A stretch of 64,000 bases of DNA. It comes from Morella rubra. Lineage: Eukaryota > Streptophyta > Magnoliopsida > Fagales > Myricaceae. A program made the position numbers and the translations under genes. Each line of letters begins with the position of its first letter. Positions within the stretch are counted from its first letter, which is position 1. The DNA lies in the NCBI GenBank assembly GCA_003952965.2, contig CM025849.1:25157427-25221426 (forward strand), given 5' to 3'. Positions 1-11,148 of this stretch are shown piece by piece. The notes below the pieces were generated by a model that saw nothing but the letters and a program-made list of their open reading frames with translations, was not told the origin of the DNA and did not search any database.

Positions 1-30
1 CATAACCCCTACTAGTCGACCTTTTGCTAA

Positions 31-2000
31 AAGGAAAGAGTCTAGAGATGCTTCATTAGTATGGGAACATTTTAAAAAGGTTGAGGTTTGCCTGCTCATT
101 CACCTAAAGCTGCATGTAACTATTGTGGGAAACAATATTATTGTCATTCTAAGAGAAATGGAACTCATCGATGATAAGCCACTTGGAGAATCAGTGTAAA
201 AAATACCCTTATTGGTTTGGGTGGCTTGATAAAAATCAGCCCACATTGAGCTTTGATAAGAAACCTGAGGGGGAGGGAATAGTTCTAGTTCTATGATCAT
301 GCATAGGTATAATGCTGAGGAGCTTCGACAAGCAATTGCTGAGTTTGTTATTGGTGATGACAACCTTTAGAGTTGTTGAGGGTCGTTGGTTTAGGAGGCT
401 TTTGAAGAAGTTTGAACCTAGATTTCAGATGCCATCTCGTATAACGGTTGCTAGGGATTGTTTCAAGATCTACAATGTAGAGAAAGCAAAGTTGAAAAAA
501 TCTTTGAAAAAATCTTTGAAGTCACTTTCTAGTAGAGTTTGTCTCACTACCGACACTTGGACTTCTAATCAGAACTTGAATTATATGTGTCTCACTGCAC
601 ACTTCATTGATGATGATTGGAAATTGCACAAGAGAATTATCAACTTTTGTTTGGTTGCTAATCACCGAGGAGATACACTTGGGATGAATATTGAGGCGTG
701 TCTTCTTGAGTGGGGTATTGCTAATAGATTTTTACTATCATGGTTGATAATGCCTCTTCAAATGATGTTGCACTTGAATTTTTGAAGAGGTGCTTGAAAC
801 CCAACTTGCCCTTGATGAACAATTTCTACATATGAGGTGTTGTGCCCATATTTTGAACCTTGTAGTGAATGAGGGATTGAAAGAATATGATGAGTCTATC
901 ATAAGGGTGCGCAATGCAGTGAGGTATGTGAGATCTTCTCCAGCTAGAATGGATAGGTTTAAGAGATGTGCTGAAAAAGATAACATAGAATGTAAGGCTA
1001 TGTTGTGTCTTGATGTTGCTACAAGATGGAATTCTACTTATCTCCTGTTGGAGAAAATAGAGAAATTCCAAAAGGCCTTTGACCGGCTCCATGATGAGGA
1101 TCCTCTATACAGAACTACTTTGCTGAAGGTGCCAATGAGTCACTGCGTTTGGGACCTCCTCAGTTTTTGGATTGGGAGCAAGTTAGGGTATTTGTTCAAT
1201 TTTTGGAATTGTTTTATGAGGCTACTATATAGTTTTCGGATCTTCATATGTGACTGCAAATATCTACTTTCAAGAGATTTGTATTATCAAGGAGAATATT
1301 TGTGACTTGTGTGAAAGTGGTAATCATATTTTGAAAATATGGCAACGAGTATGAAGGGAAATATGATAAGTATTAGGGGATCTCTTCCAAAATGAATATG
1401 ATGTTGTTTATTGCTGGTGCTTGATCCAAGGTATAAGCTATTACTTCAGTGCTTTGGTTCAAGCAAAACTGTCCAATTGAGGAGGGGGATGTAATGTTCA
1501 CCTTTATGAAAAATGTGTTTGACTGGTTGTGTGCGGAGTATGCTGATAAGTTTGGTATTGTTGAAGCAACGCCTCAAACTTCTCGTCCTACGCATAAGGT
1601 TGGGGTGGGTAATCAAACTCGCCAAAAAGTTGGCTCGCATCCTTGAAAGGCTTGAAGAGTTTGCATCTACGAGTGATGGCAAATTAGAGGTGGAACAATA
1701 TTTGACTAATGGTTGTGAGGCAAGAACTGGTGAATTCAATATTTTACAGTGGTGGAAGTCCAATGCATCTAAGTATCCTATTCTTGCTCACATGGCTCGG
1801 GATGTTATGGCTATCCCAATTTCTACAGTATCTTCTGAGTCTGCTTTTAGCACGGAGGACGTGTTCTAGACCCTTATCAGAGTTCATTGGCTCTTCGAAC
1901 AGTGGAGGCCCTCATATGTGCACAAAATTGGATAGGGGAAGACTCTATTGCTGATTATGAGTTAGTGGAAAATGTAGAGAAATATGAAGAAGAAGCAGGT
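31..2000 (+). pseudogene. hAT transposase with BED zinc finger (broken)
   Basis: A cut-and-paste hAT transposase remnant. Near 55-185 the frames encode VWEHFKKV and CNYCGKQY with a downstream H and C, a BED finger. Positions 312-780 give PSRITVARDCFKIY and LTTDTWTSNQNLNYMC, the conserved start of the RNase-H-like core. Positions 790-1110 give HMRCCAHILNLVVNEGLKE and LDVATRWNSTYLLLEK. Positions 1665-1870 give the dimerisation motif (FNILQWWKSNASKYPILA, then STVSSESAFST), continuing in another frame with SLALRTVEALICAQNWIG. Several frameshifts and stops break it (about 120, 370, 780, 1620 and 1866), so it cannot make an active enzyme. Confidence 0.85.
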
Positions 2001-2692
2001 ATTTTAATTTATATGGACAATTTAATCACAATTTATATTTATGTATACTTAACTTGCTTTGATTTGCTATTTGTTTTCAACAGTGGAGATCCTTGGGCCG
2101 TCCGAGAAGCGCCCAGTTGACGATTAAATGTAATGGAAGTTGGAATATTTGAAACTTGTTTTAATTTTAATTTTTTTGGTTATTGTAATTTTAATTTCTT
2201 TGGTTGTTAATTGTTAACTTGTAACTTGTTAGGGCTGGATGTTAAAAAGCCCATTTATTTTTCTTTTTTTTTTTAGTATGTTGTTGTTAATTGTTATTTA
2301 TTAGGACGCAAACAATCAACAAAAAAACATAAAAATTGGATTCTAAGTCTTAAATAGTTAAATATATATAAAAAAAAGGGTAAATTTGGGCCATCGAATG
2401 GGCTGAACAAATAGATAATTCTACTTTAAAAAAATTGAATTTGGGCCACCGAATGGACTTCAAAAAAGAGAGTAAAATTTGGGCCACCAAATGGGCTTAA
2501 AAAAAGAGTAAAACTTAGGCCCATTACTAGGCCTAAACTAACTAAACTAGGCCGACCCACAAACCTAGTCGGCCCGACCGGTTCTCCCAACAGGTAGTTC
2601 GGTCGTCGGTTGGGAATTTATTAAAACCAAACAAGACAGTTCGGCCCACAGTTTGAGCTCAAAACCGAACCGACTAGTCGGTTTTTAGCCCT
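2001..2692. other. hAT 3' noncoding region with terminal palindrome
   Basis: AT-rich noncoding tail of the hAT element. It holds three imperfect repeats of a 'ttgggccaccgaatggact' type phrase (about 2387, 2442 and 2480). Near the end is a perfect 14-bp palindrome ACCGACTAGTCGGT (2669-2682), typical of subterminal transposase-binding or hairpin sequence. No gene is visible. Confidence 0.5.
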
Positions 2693-2693
2693 A

Positions 2694-3545
2694 ACTGCAC
2701 TCCTCCTCAAAATATTTCTGGACTGACTCAGTCGCTGTCTTGAGCAACTGAATATCCCAATCCAATTTCTCCACATGCTCCTCAAGAGGCTTTAGCGCGT
2801 TCTTGACAATCGCGCTGACATGGGTGTCGAGGTTCTCCTCCTGCGCCTTGCTCCTCGACATGGTGGCCTTGTTCAATGCATTGCGGACCGCCTTACACGG
2901 CTTCCCGTCACTGATCACGACACCTTAAGCAATCAGAAACTGAGTCAGGAACACACTGTATAGGAGGCAATAAGTATGAGTTGACCAAGCCATGTCCACA
3001 ATCAGCTAGTACATGTAGAGCGGGAGACCAATCCGTGTCTGCTAACCAAGCAGGAGCATGCACTGCGCTATTGCGAATGGGCACTCTATGGAGTGGGATC
3101 TGCTATCTATTTCATGAGGTTGCCAACAACTACATACATCCGCCCTGTCATAATGGTCCACAGGTCCTGCTCAACGTCCTCTTCTCATCAGTCAGGGGTA
3201 CCACAGGGAAGCATGGACTCTCTGGCCTCTCACAGCCTTGAAAGGTAGCAATGACGTCTGGCGAGAATGAGAACTGGACCTCTCGCATTGTCAACTGCAA
3301 CTCATCTCCATTCCCCGCAACGACAATGGCGCAACAAAAATCCCATACCAGGCCATCCACACAGAAATCGACCATTCAAGATGGTTGATGTAAGAATCTA
3401 TAGTACTCGAAAAGCTAGAACATGGTGTGATCCTCATACATCAGGTCATCAAAATCACAGAGTGTCACTGGCCACCAGCCGCATCCTCATGAACTCCATT
3501 TGCGCCTCCATGGATAGCTCCAACTCCTGCTGCTCCTAGGACAAT
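2694..3545 (-). pseudogene. Putative plant transposon protein (Transposase_32-like), copy B
   Basis: A broken minus-strand gene aligned by eye with the copies at 10000-10784 and 54386-55676. It begins just inside a splice acceptor (TTGTTGCAG on the minus strand near 3550) that also exists in copy A. Recognisable parts are VQFSFSPDVIATF and PLTDEKR near 3180-3290, and a C-terminal coiled-coil-like stretch ALKPLEEHVEKLDWDIQLL (about 2740-2800). It resembles the family annotated in plants as 'putative plant transposon protein domain', whose biochemical role is not established. Stops and frameshifts are present. The match is from memory of motif style and needs an HMM search. Confidence 0.55.
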
Positions 3546-3606
3546 GATCCTGCAACAATTGTATATAAATATGTGTTAAGAAATAAAAAATATTGAAGCT
3601 TCAATT

Positions 3607-6600
3607 TGTAACACCCCTACCCTCTAAATATTCTTGATAATCTTAACTTTCCTTATTAAGTATCATTAATAGTTTTTATATAATTATTTTCGGATTTATT
3701 TATTTTATTAATTATTAATAGTGCAAAATACCTAGAAATAGTTTTATATATCCAAAAATTATGATAAAAATATCCTCATTCTTGTCTTTTCAAGCTCTTT
3801 CATTTTATTAACTATTTTTCTCATGTCAGTGTCCTAATAATTTTTATAAATTATTTTTATATGCTGAAAAAGATGATTTTGCCTTTAAAGCTTGTTTTTG
3901 CCCTAATTTATTCTAGAAACCTTATTTTTCTCCAATCTTTTTGCTTGACATGTTTTGTTTCATTGTTTTCTTAGCCAAAAGGACCTAATTGATGGATGTC
4001 GTGCCTTGTTTGAAAATGTTCTTAGAATTTTTATTTTTAATTAGGGTTTCGGGCTTAGATTGCATAGTTTGATGTTTTGGGCTTAGAAAATCATATCTTT
4101 TTGGGCCTTTCTTCAGCCCATTCGACCAGCCTTGGCCCATGACAAGTCAGCACCTCCTTTGAAGAAAAAACCGGTCAAAGTCATAGATTCACTTAACAAT
4201 CATTACCAATCATTAAATGCCTCCAAAACCACCATACACTTGTCTCCTCCTAGGTTTCTGCAGCCCATAGCCTCCATTGCTGAGACAAAACTTGCTGAGA
4301 CCTCCTAATCTAGTGTTAGGCATGATCATGGTGTCCCTCTTAACCCTAGCAACATAAATCATAACCCTAAAATTTAACCCTAGTCAAGAACTAGTATAAA
4401 TAGCAAGCAAGTGTGAGGGTTTTCCTCACTGAGCTTGTTCAGCATTCTTAGAGAGAGGGAGAGAGTGAGAGAGAGCTTGGAGAAAGTTTGGAAGAGAAAA
4501 GAGAGGAGGAGGTTCCAGCCGATTGATCCAAAGAGGTGATTTTGAGGAATTTTGTGAAATTCTTGGAGTTCATTCGAATTCAGCATGCTTTGATGTTTTC
4601 TTGATGTTATTAGATCCAATATGGTGTTTCATCTAGGTTTTGTGATTATCAAAACTTGAAGAGATTGATTAAGGTAAGGGGTTAGTTTGCATGTTAATGG
4701 TGTTCTTAGTATTTTGACGATTTAGGCTAATAACATGCAATTCTTTGATCAGCAACTTTTCATTAGGTTGATTATGTGCTAGCGGAATGATTAGTTTGGT
4801 CATCTATTGGAGGATTTTGAAGAATTGGAGAAACTGTGAAGATTAGGTCTTTTTACCCCTTTGATTGTTTTATGATAATTTTTGTGTATTTATTTTGTAT
4901 ATCTAAATTTTTAGGTCCCTAAGAGGTATTATAAGCATTTAGGATTGATTTGATTCAATGATTTACGTAGAAAAAGTGAAGATTTGCTTATTAGGTCAAA
5001 ACTAGCCTATTTTAGCTTGATTTTTGATATCAGTGTGTTTAAGAAATTTTATAATATAGTAAACGACCTTTTTTTATGTGAAATTTTTGAGACATAAAAT
5101 TACACTATTAGGAATCTCCAGTTTAAATTTCGTGTCATTTGGAGTTAAGATGAATTAATTATGAATTTTTAAAATTCCACGTAAAAACTGTGTTTTTGCT
5201 TAAAACGGGTCTGTTGATATTAATTCGAACTGGGCTTTTTTTCCAGCCTCTGTATTGATTCTATGGGCATAATGTCTGGTGTTTTGGCCAAGCTTGGGCT
5301 TGGATGGGGAAGCCAAAAGTTGACACCATTTGGACCCATTATGCCTTGTTTGTCAAACCACATGATTGGGCCTCTTTTTGTTGCTTTTGGACTGGCCCAA
5401 GTGGCTCGTTATGGCCACTGACCACTCATGGAAGTGGGCTTGCCAACAAGCCCAAGTGCAAGTCCATATTGGACTTGGATTAGTAAACTTGGATCTTTGA
5501 CGTATGTTTGACTAATGAGATATTTATGTTTAATTTCTTGATTATGGAAAAGCATATCAGTTTGTTAGTGGGTATTTATTTTGGAAATAAATACAAGTTT
5601 ATGATTGTGAAATGTTTGCAAAGTTTTTGCAAAAGGATATGATTTTGATGGAAATGATATATTTTTGGAAAATATATCAATGTATTGGTTTTCTCATATC
5701 ATAGTGCATTTGCATGGCATTTGGCATTAAAATGATAAAGGATACGGCACCTTTTATGGAAAATTTTATATGGGGTGACGGTATCGATCACTGGGGAGTG
5801 CAACCATCACTACTGGGTAGGATAGCCCCGGACTAGAAGGCAGATGGGTCTTTACTCGTGTCCTAGCACAGCGGAATGTCTAGGATTGTCCTAAAGTGTA
5901 GGGAGATTGAATGCACAACCCTGGCCGCTGGAGGTGAATCCGATATCTTTGTAAGGAAATGTTGCCAGTAAAGGAAAAGAAAAGTGCATATTGTGTGTTG
6001 CATCACTGCCTATATATACTATAATTATATACTGCATGATTGTGTGCTGCATACTACATATCATCTCTCTGGTATTCTCCATTGCTTATGGTCTGCTTAT
6101 GAACTATTTTTGAGCTGATTATTTGATTATGTATGTACTGCTGCATGATTGAGTCCTTAAGACTCACCCCTTTTGTTTGCCCATTTTTATAAGTCAAATG
6201 CCGATATTCGATTCATTTATAACCCATGAAATGATTACCCATGTCCTCGTCATCCACATCTGCGCCCTAGTGACCGACGGTCTAGAGGTTATAATGGACT
6301 CCTAGCCCTACCTAATCCCAAAGGACCTACCACCAAAGTTTTCCCGTGAGAATGGCCTCGTGGGAGAGAACCACCGCCACATCGAGTGGATTGACCTCAT
6401 CGGGTCCTCTGACGACGAAGGCAAAGACTCCTCTTAAATGTTGTTGTTGCCTTATGTTTCTTTTATTTATTTGTTTTGGTGTGTTTTGTAAATATTCTAA
6501 ACAATAGGGTTAGAGATGTATTTTGTAGGCTCACTTATGTTAGCCTAGTGCCGTAATCCCTAATCCCTAACCCCAGCAGTGTGTTTTCCTTGTTTATTTT

Positions 6601-6918
6601 GTTTGTGTGTTTGTTTACTTTTTAATGTTGTTCCTGAGTATTGTTTGATATAACCAATCATGACTCGTTTGTGTGACATGTTACTTTGATTTTCTTCTTC
6701 TAACTTGACTTTCGTTTTCTCCTGCTTAATTTTTGTAAATATATTTAATTAGTCTTTCACTGGTTTTCTCTATATTTTATAATCGTCTATGAACATCCCA
6801 AGGACTTTTTCTACAGTATTGAGACCCATCGGATAAGTACGTGTCGTAACCTCGCCATATATGCACTTATATTACTACAAAGAGAGCTTAAAGGCTAATA
6901 CGTGCACGGGACGTGACA
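3607..6918. mobile_element. Solo LTR, 3.3 kb, with target duplication CAATT
   Basis: Begins TGTAACACCCCTACC and ends CGTGACA, the TG...CA form of an LTR. It is flanked on both sides by the same 5 bases, CAATT (3602-3606 and 6919-6923). Sequence on both sides belongs to CACTA copy B, so this is a single clean insertion that was reduced to one LTR by recombination. No open reading frame of consequence lies inside. The TGTAACACCC start and great length suggest a large Ty3/gypsy element, but with no internal region the family cannot be assigned. A (GA)n tract is at 4448-4475. Confidence 0.85.
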
Positions 6919-6923
6919 CAATT

Positions 6924-8220
6924 ACAAGTGATCCATCGGTAATTTTGGCGACTGATCAATCGCCTATATAGAACTGTGCATTTATTAAGCCACCGATCGA
7001 TCACCAGTGCATCAAAATGCACAATTTTATAAAAGAGATCATTCGATCATGCGACGATCGATCGGTTGTTATTTTAAGTGCACAGTATCAATAGCGAAAA
7101 TTTCAAAATGCATTGTATTGGATGTCAATCAATCGTTTTTTATAATTGAAACACACAGTTTCAAACATCCGACTGATCAATAAATGTGTGATCGATTGGT
7201 CCCAAAAATAACTTAATGATCGATCAACCACATAAGCCGATTGATCGAAAGGAAAACAGAAGGCACCGTTTCGACACCTATCGATTGATCGCTTATCTCA
7301 TCGGCTCCATGCCAATCGTTCTTCATAAAATGGCGATAGATCACCACAGGGACGATGAGAACAAAAATCGCAGAACCTATATTACCCCAAGTTGATCCTT
7401 AAACAATCCTAAACTCCTAAAACAAACATTAACACTTAAAAATTTAAATATGTACCTTTTGTGTAGATGACAACCGGGGAAGTTTCTCTACACTTTGGAA
7501 GACAATGTGCGGTGAAATTACTAATTAAAGGTTGAGAGCGTTTTTGAGATTGTAGGACATGTAATAGGCAAAAAATGGCCTTCGGCGGCTTTCATATCAT
7601 CCCTCGTGCCAATCGATTGGCAATTCCATAGATAAAGCACCTGTTTTACTAACACATGGCAATCTACCATTCGTTGACTGACCAATCGATCGGCGATTTC
7701 ACTGATCGAACAATTATTCAAATAAGTGACTGTTACACGCCCTATAATCGGATATTCAACCTATAGATCACTTATTTTTTTAACACATGGCACACTTTCA
7801 GTCCATGACATACCAATCGATCAGCTGTTCATCCTGATCGATTGATGGTTTGAAATCTTGACGATTACGCTACCCAATAAATTTGTAAGTAAGAGTGATC
7901 GATCGACTTGTGTGAACATGTGTCTATATGTCATTCATTGCGTGATAAACAATGATGTGACACATACCTACTGCACTCAACGTGTACCAAGTGTCCATTT
8001 GTTCCTGATCGATTGGTCTTATTTACCAATCGATCAGGGTGTCCTAACTGCATTGGACTAATTGGTCGTCATTATTAACGATCGATCGCTAAGGTTGACG
8101 ACATAGTTTTGTTGCCAAAGTGCTATGCATTTCGTGACGTAACATTTCGTCACAAAAAAGGTGCGATCAATCGGCGATATAACCGATCGATCGGTGGGTG
8201 ACGAATATCACCAATAAGAG
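6924..8220 (-). repeat. GATCGATC-motif region of CACTA copy B
   Basis: About 1.3 kb with scattered CGATCGATCG palindromes and near variants (GATTGATC, GATCAATC), for example near 7056, 7248, 7898, 8085 and 8185. This is the leader and intron region of copy B seen in reverse. The short open frames here (such as 7858-8061) are by-products of the motif and not genes. Confidence 0.7.
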
Positions 8221-8321
8221 CTTTAGTGATGAAATTGGTGATGAAAAATATTTTTGTCACTAATAATGGACTTTTAGTGACAAAATTCAGTTTGTCACTA
8301 AAGCCCAAAATTCTATTAGTG

Positions 8322-8627
8322 TTTGGATGGGGGCTTAGGCAACCCCCTAATTACCAAATTATGTAACGGTTCAGTCCAGATATTTTTCAAATCTTCACTT
8401 CTTTGATATATACATATACCATGCTTATATAGACCCTCATGAACTGATCAAATTAATTTTTTAAAAGGTACATTTATTCAAGGAATCAAGTCAATAGTTA
8501 GTTAATGTTTCTTTTTCGCTTTGTCTAGAAATCAACCTCGTTGAAGCCCATTAGGATCTGCCAAAGCAATCTTGTCTTCAAGCTGGCCTATTAGGATCTG
8601 CCCAAACCCGCGAAGACCAATTATATA
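8322..8627. other. Spacer between two head-to-head CACTA ends
   Basis: 306 bp between the outward start of copy B (8321, minus) and the start of copy C (8628, plus). A phrase 'cctattaggatctgcc' occurs as a near-duplicate (about 8550 and 8587). No gene or element end is recognised. Confidence 0.4.
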
Positions 8628-9419
8628 CACTACTAGAGTTTTGGGTTTTAGTGACGAACTGAATTTCAAAACTAAAAGTCCTTTATTAGTGACAAAATGC
8701 TATTTTCATCACTAAAAATGGGCTTTTATTAAAGAAAATATATTTTGTCACAAATTTCGTCACTAAAGCTCTTATGTGTGAAGAAATTTTTATTTCATCA
8801 CAAAAATTCAATTGTTTTGTGATGAAACACTCTGTCATGAAATGCAAAGGGCTTTGGTGACGAAATTACGTCGTCACCACTACCGATCAATAGTAAATAA
8901 TATCGATTGATTGTTCCTACAGAGTTGGGATGAAGCAATCGATCGGTTATGAATGGACACTTGTCAGACACCATTCGCAGAACGAATAACATGTTGGCAC
9001 GTGTCTTGACAAAGCGATCGATCATATCACACAACCGATCGATCGGGAAGTGTAACTGTCAGTAATACGAAGGGTCGATCAATCGGGATATACGACCGAT
9101 TGATTGGTTGTTTAACGAATGGAAGTGTGACACGTGTTATAAAAGTGGGATCAATCGTCACATATGACCGATCGATCGGGAGAGTAACCGTCACATATTT
9201 GAATCGTCATTCAATCGTTGATATTAGCGATCAATCAGTTTGTCAACGAATGGTAGAGGGCCACGTGTTGAAAAAATAGGTGCTCAATCGATGAAGGGGC
9301 GATCAATCGAAAGGACCGATGATATGAAAACAGCCAAAGGCCATTTTTTCCCCGTTATCTCTCCTACAATCTCAAAATCCTCTAAACCTTCAATGAGCCA
9401 TTTCATCTTGCATTGTCCT

Positions 9420-9465
9420 CCAAAGTGCGTGGAAACTTCCCCCATTGTCATCTACATCAAAGGTA
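9420..9465 (+). promoter_or_regulatory. Predicted 5'-leader exon end and splice donor of CACTA transposon gene
   Basis: The phrase CCAAAGTGCGTGGAAAC...CATCTACATCAAAG|GTATATAG is conserved in all three copies (copy A near 53490-53540, with CAAAG|GTACGT). The conserved GT after CAAAG, together with the conserved acceptor before the protein start in copies A and B, suggests a leader exon followed by an intron of nearly 1 kb that holds many GATCGATC motifs. Confidence 0.45.
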
Positions 9466-9689
9466 TATAGTAATGTTGTTCTTTAAGCAGTTTTAAATTC
9501 GTTTTTATTTTAGCTTTTTTAATTTGCTATATAATCCATTTAGGTCCGTAAAATGTATTTATTTTAGTGTTAATGTATGTTTTAGGAGTTTAGGATTGTT
9601 TAGGGATCAATTTGGTGTAATTTTGGGCGTGTTTTGGGGTATTATAGAAACTGTGTTTTTTTTTTGCCATTATCCCTGCGTCGATCAAT

Positions 9690-9990
9690 CACCTGTTCAG
9701 GCCGATCGATCGTATAGGTATTTTTGGGACCGATCGATCGTCTTCTAGAAACTATGCATTTCAATTATTAGGCGATCGATCACATATGTGGTACTGATCG
9801 ATCGATCGGTCCTTGATATCGTACGTTTTACTGTCGCGAGTGATCGATAGCATCTACCAAAGCGATCGATCGGTAAGCGTAATTTGAAACGCAGTGTTTA
9901 CAGTAAATAGCGATTGATCGTCTCAGGGAGGATTGATTGCTTGGGTAATACTGTGCGTTTTGTTGCATCAATGATCGATCGTCAGTGCAG
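9690..9990 (+). repeat. GATCGATC-motif cluster in copy C intron
   Basis: About a dozen CGATCGATCG-type palindromes and one-base variants in 300 bp, for example CCGATCGATCGT near 9702, GACCGATCGATCGT near 9728, and a run GATCGATCGATCGG near 9797. They lie between the leader exon and the transposon-protein coding part. Confidence 0.7.
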
Positions 9991-9999
9991 CTGACAATG

Positions 10000-10784
10000 C
10001 GTAATGTTCAGATGTTATTCTTGCTATACGTCATTGCCACTTGTTTAGGCTTTCCGTGACCCGAGACCCCTTGCTTCCTGGCTGTACCCCTAACTGATGA
10101 GGAGACAACATAAGAGTAAGACCTGTGGACGATTATGACAAGGCAGATGTTTGCAGTTGTTGGCAGCTAATTAAACAGAATGAGTTCACTTTATTTTGGC
10201 AGATGATGCACCTCATCTGGACGCTAAACATCGATGGCATATCCCATTCCACAGAGTGCCCGTTCCCTAGAGCACAGTGCATGCTCCTGATTGGTCAACA
10301 GATGTGAATAGATCTCCCACTCTACATGTACGAGCTGAGACTGGAGGAGGCTTGGTCGACTCATAGGCATAACCTCCCATATGGCATGTTGCTGACTCAG
10401 TTTCTGATTGATTGGGGTGTCGTGATCATTTACTAGGAGCCACGTAAGTAGGTCATGAGCGCACTGAACATGGCCACCATGTCAAGGAGCAAGGGGCAGG
10501 AGGGGGATTTGACTCGACGGTTCACTTATAGTGCAGCAGCGGCCCCAGATACGACTGCACGGCCATCGATCGAGGCTGGAGCGTCTCCATCAGAGGCACC
10601 TACAACGCCTCGTCCTTGGGTGGCCCAGCCCTTTGGGGACCTTGACAACCGTGTTAGCATGGCTGTCAAGATTGCTCTAAAGCCTCTTGAGGAGCATGTG
10701 GAGAAATTGGATAGGGAGATTAAGTCGCTCCGGAAAGACTTTGACAGGGAGTCCAGTATTACAATGATAAGTAACAAGTCATGA
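10000..10784 (+). pseudogene. Putative plant transposon protein (Transposase_32-like), copy C
   Basis: A degraded copy of the second gene of this CACTA family. The N-terminus present in copy A is missing. The middle has ECPFPRAQCMLLIGQQM and MYELRLEEAW with LPYGMLLTQFLIDWGV, matching copy A's ECSFTRAQCMLLLGQQ and QYGVFLTKFLIQRGV. The C-terminal 109 residues (10455-10784) are open: SRSKGQEGD, an Ala/Pro/Thr-rich linker, then KIALKPLEEHVEKLDREI, a likely coiled coil. Stop codons at about 10050-10130 and 10305-10440 break it. Confidence 0.55.
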
Positions 10785-11137
10785 GTCAAAGGCCATTCTT
10801 GCAGATGTGACGTCTTTCGGTGATGCTCTTTAGATTTTTAGTTTTTACTATGTCTTTTGTGTTTTTATTTACGTATTTGGGACATATATGTTTATTTTTT
10901 GATATGTACTAATTTTGATTACAATTTTTGAGTTTTTTTATTTTTATTTTATTTTTTTCGACATTTAGATACATAAATTGACCAAAATACCCTTTCGATG
11001 GCAAAATTTACAAAAGTTGCAAAGTTAAACAGCTAAATAAAATATGTATTTAAATAAAATCTAAGTACTTACATATATACATAAGAAATTAATAACGATC
11101 GATCAAATAAGTAATATAAGAATTTAAATGAAATCTA
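10785..11137. other. AT-rich 3' region of the copy C transposon gene
   Basis: Noncoding sequence closely paralleled at 55677-56030 in copy A (TTGACCAAAATA, GGCAAAATT, AAAGTTAAAC). It probably contains the gene's 3' UTR and flanking sequence. No other feature is seen. Confidence 0.45.
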
Positions 11138-11148
11138 TGTAAAAATTG

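Larger units (their letters stand above)
1..2692 (+). mobile_element. hAT transposon (BED-finger, Ac/RICESLEEPER-like), 5' end outside window
   Basis: A DNA transposon of the hAT superfamily whose left end lies before the window. Coding remnants run left to right in domain order: BED zinc finger, transposase core, C-terminal dimerisation domain. They are followed by about 700 bp of AT-rich 3' sequence. The right end is placed near 2692, because sequence further right is the CACTA element's coding region read on the other strand. The terminal sequence ...ACTAGTCGGTTTTTAGCCCTA would read TAGGGCTAAAAACCGA inward, the GGGCT style common at hAT ends. The 8-bp target duplication cannot be tested without the left end. 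Confidence 0.75.
2693..8321 (-). mobile_element. CACTA-type element, copy B (reverse), 5' half only
   Basis: Reading the minus strand from 8321, the element starts CACTAATAGAATTTTGGG and then shows subterminal repeats of the form TTTAGTGACRAA, the classic look of a CACTA (En/Spm) end. It is the reverse complement of the same family as the copies at 8628 and 52688: the same leader (for example TTAGGATTGTTTAAGGATCAA near 7385-7430 on the minus strand), the same dense GATCGATC motifs, then the same transposon-protein gene at 3545-2694. A solo LTR (3607-6918) splits it. It is cut off at about 2693 by the hAT element, so its transposase and 3' end are not in the window. Confidence 0.8.

Noticed and set aside
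3607-6918. Host gene in the 3.3 kb block (promoter-like TATAAATAGCA at 4395)
   Set aside because: TG...CA ends with exact CAATT duplications show it is an LTR; the TATA signal is expected in an LTR.
7858-8061. Short frames in motif-rich CACTA DNA (also 9240-9470, 14691-14876, 15292-15552, 57513-57740)
   Set aside because: They recur only where GATCGATC motifs are dense, show no conservation between copies, and are rich in repeats of IDRS/DRS-type words from the motif.
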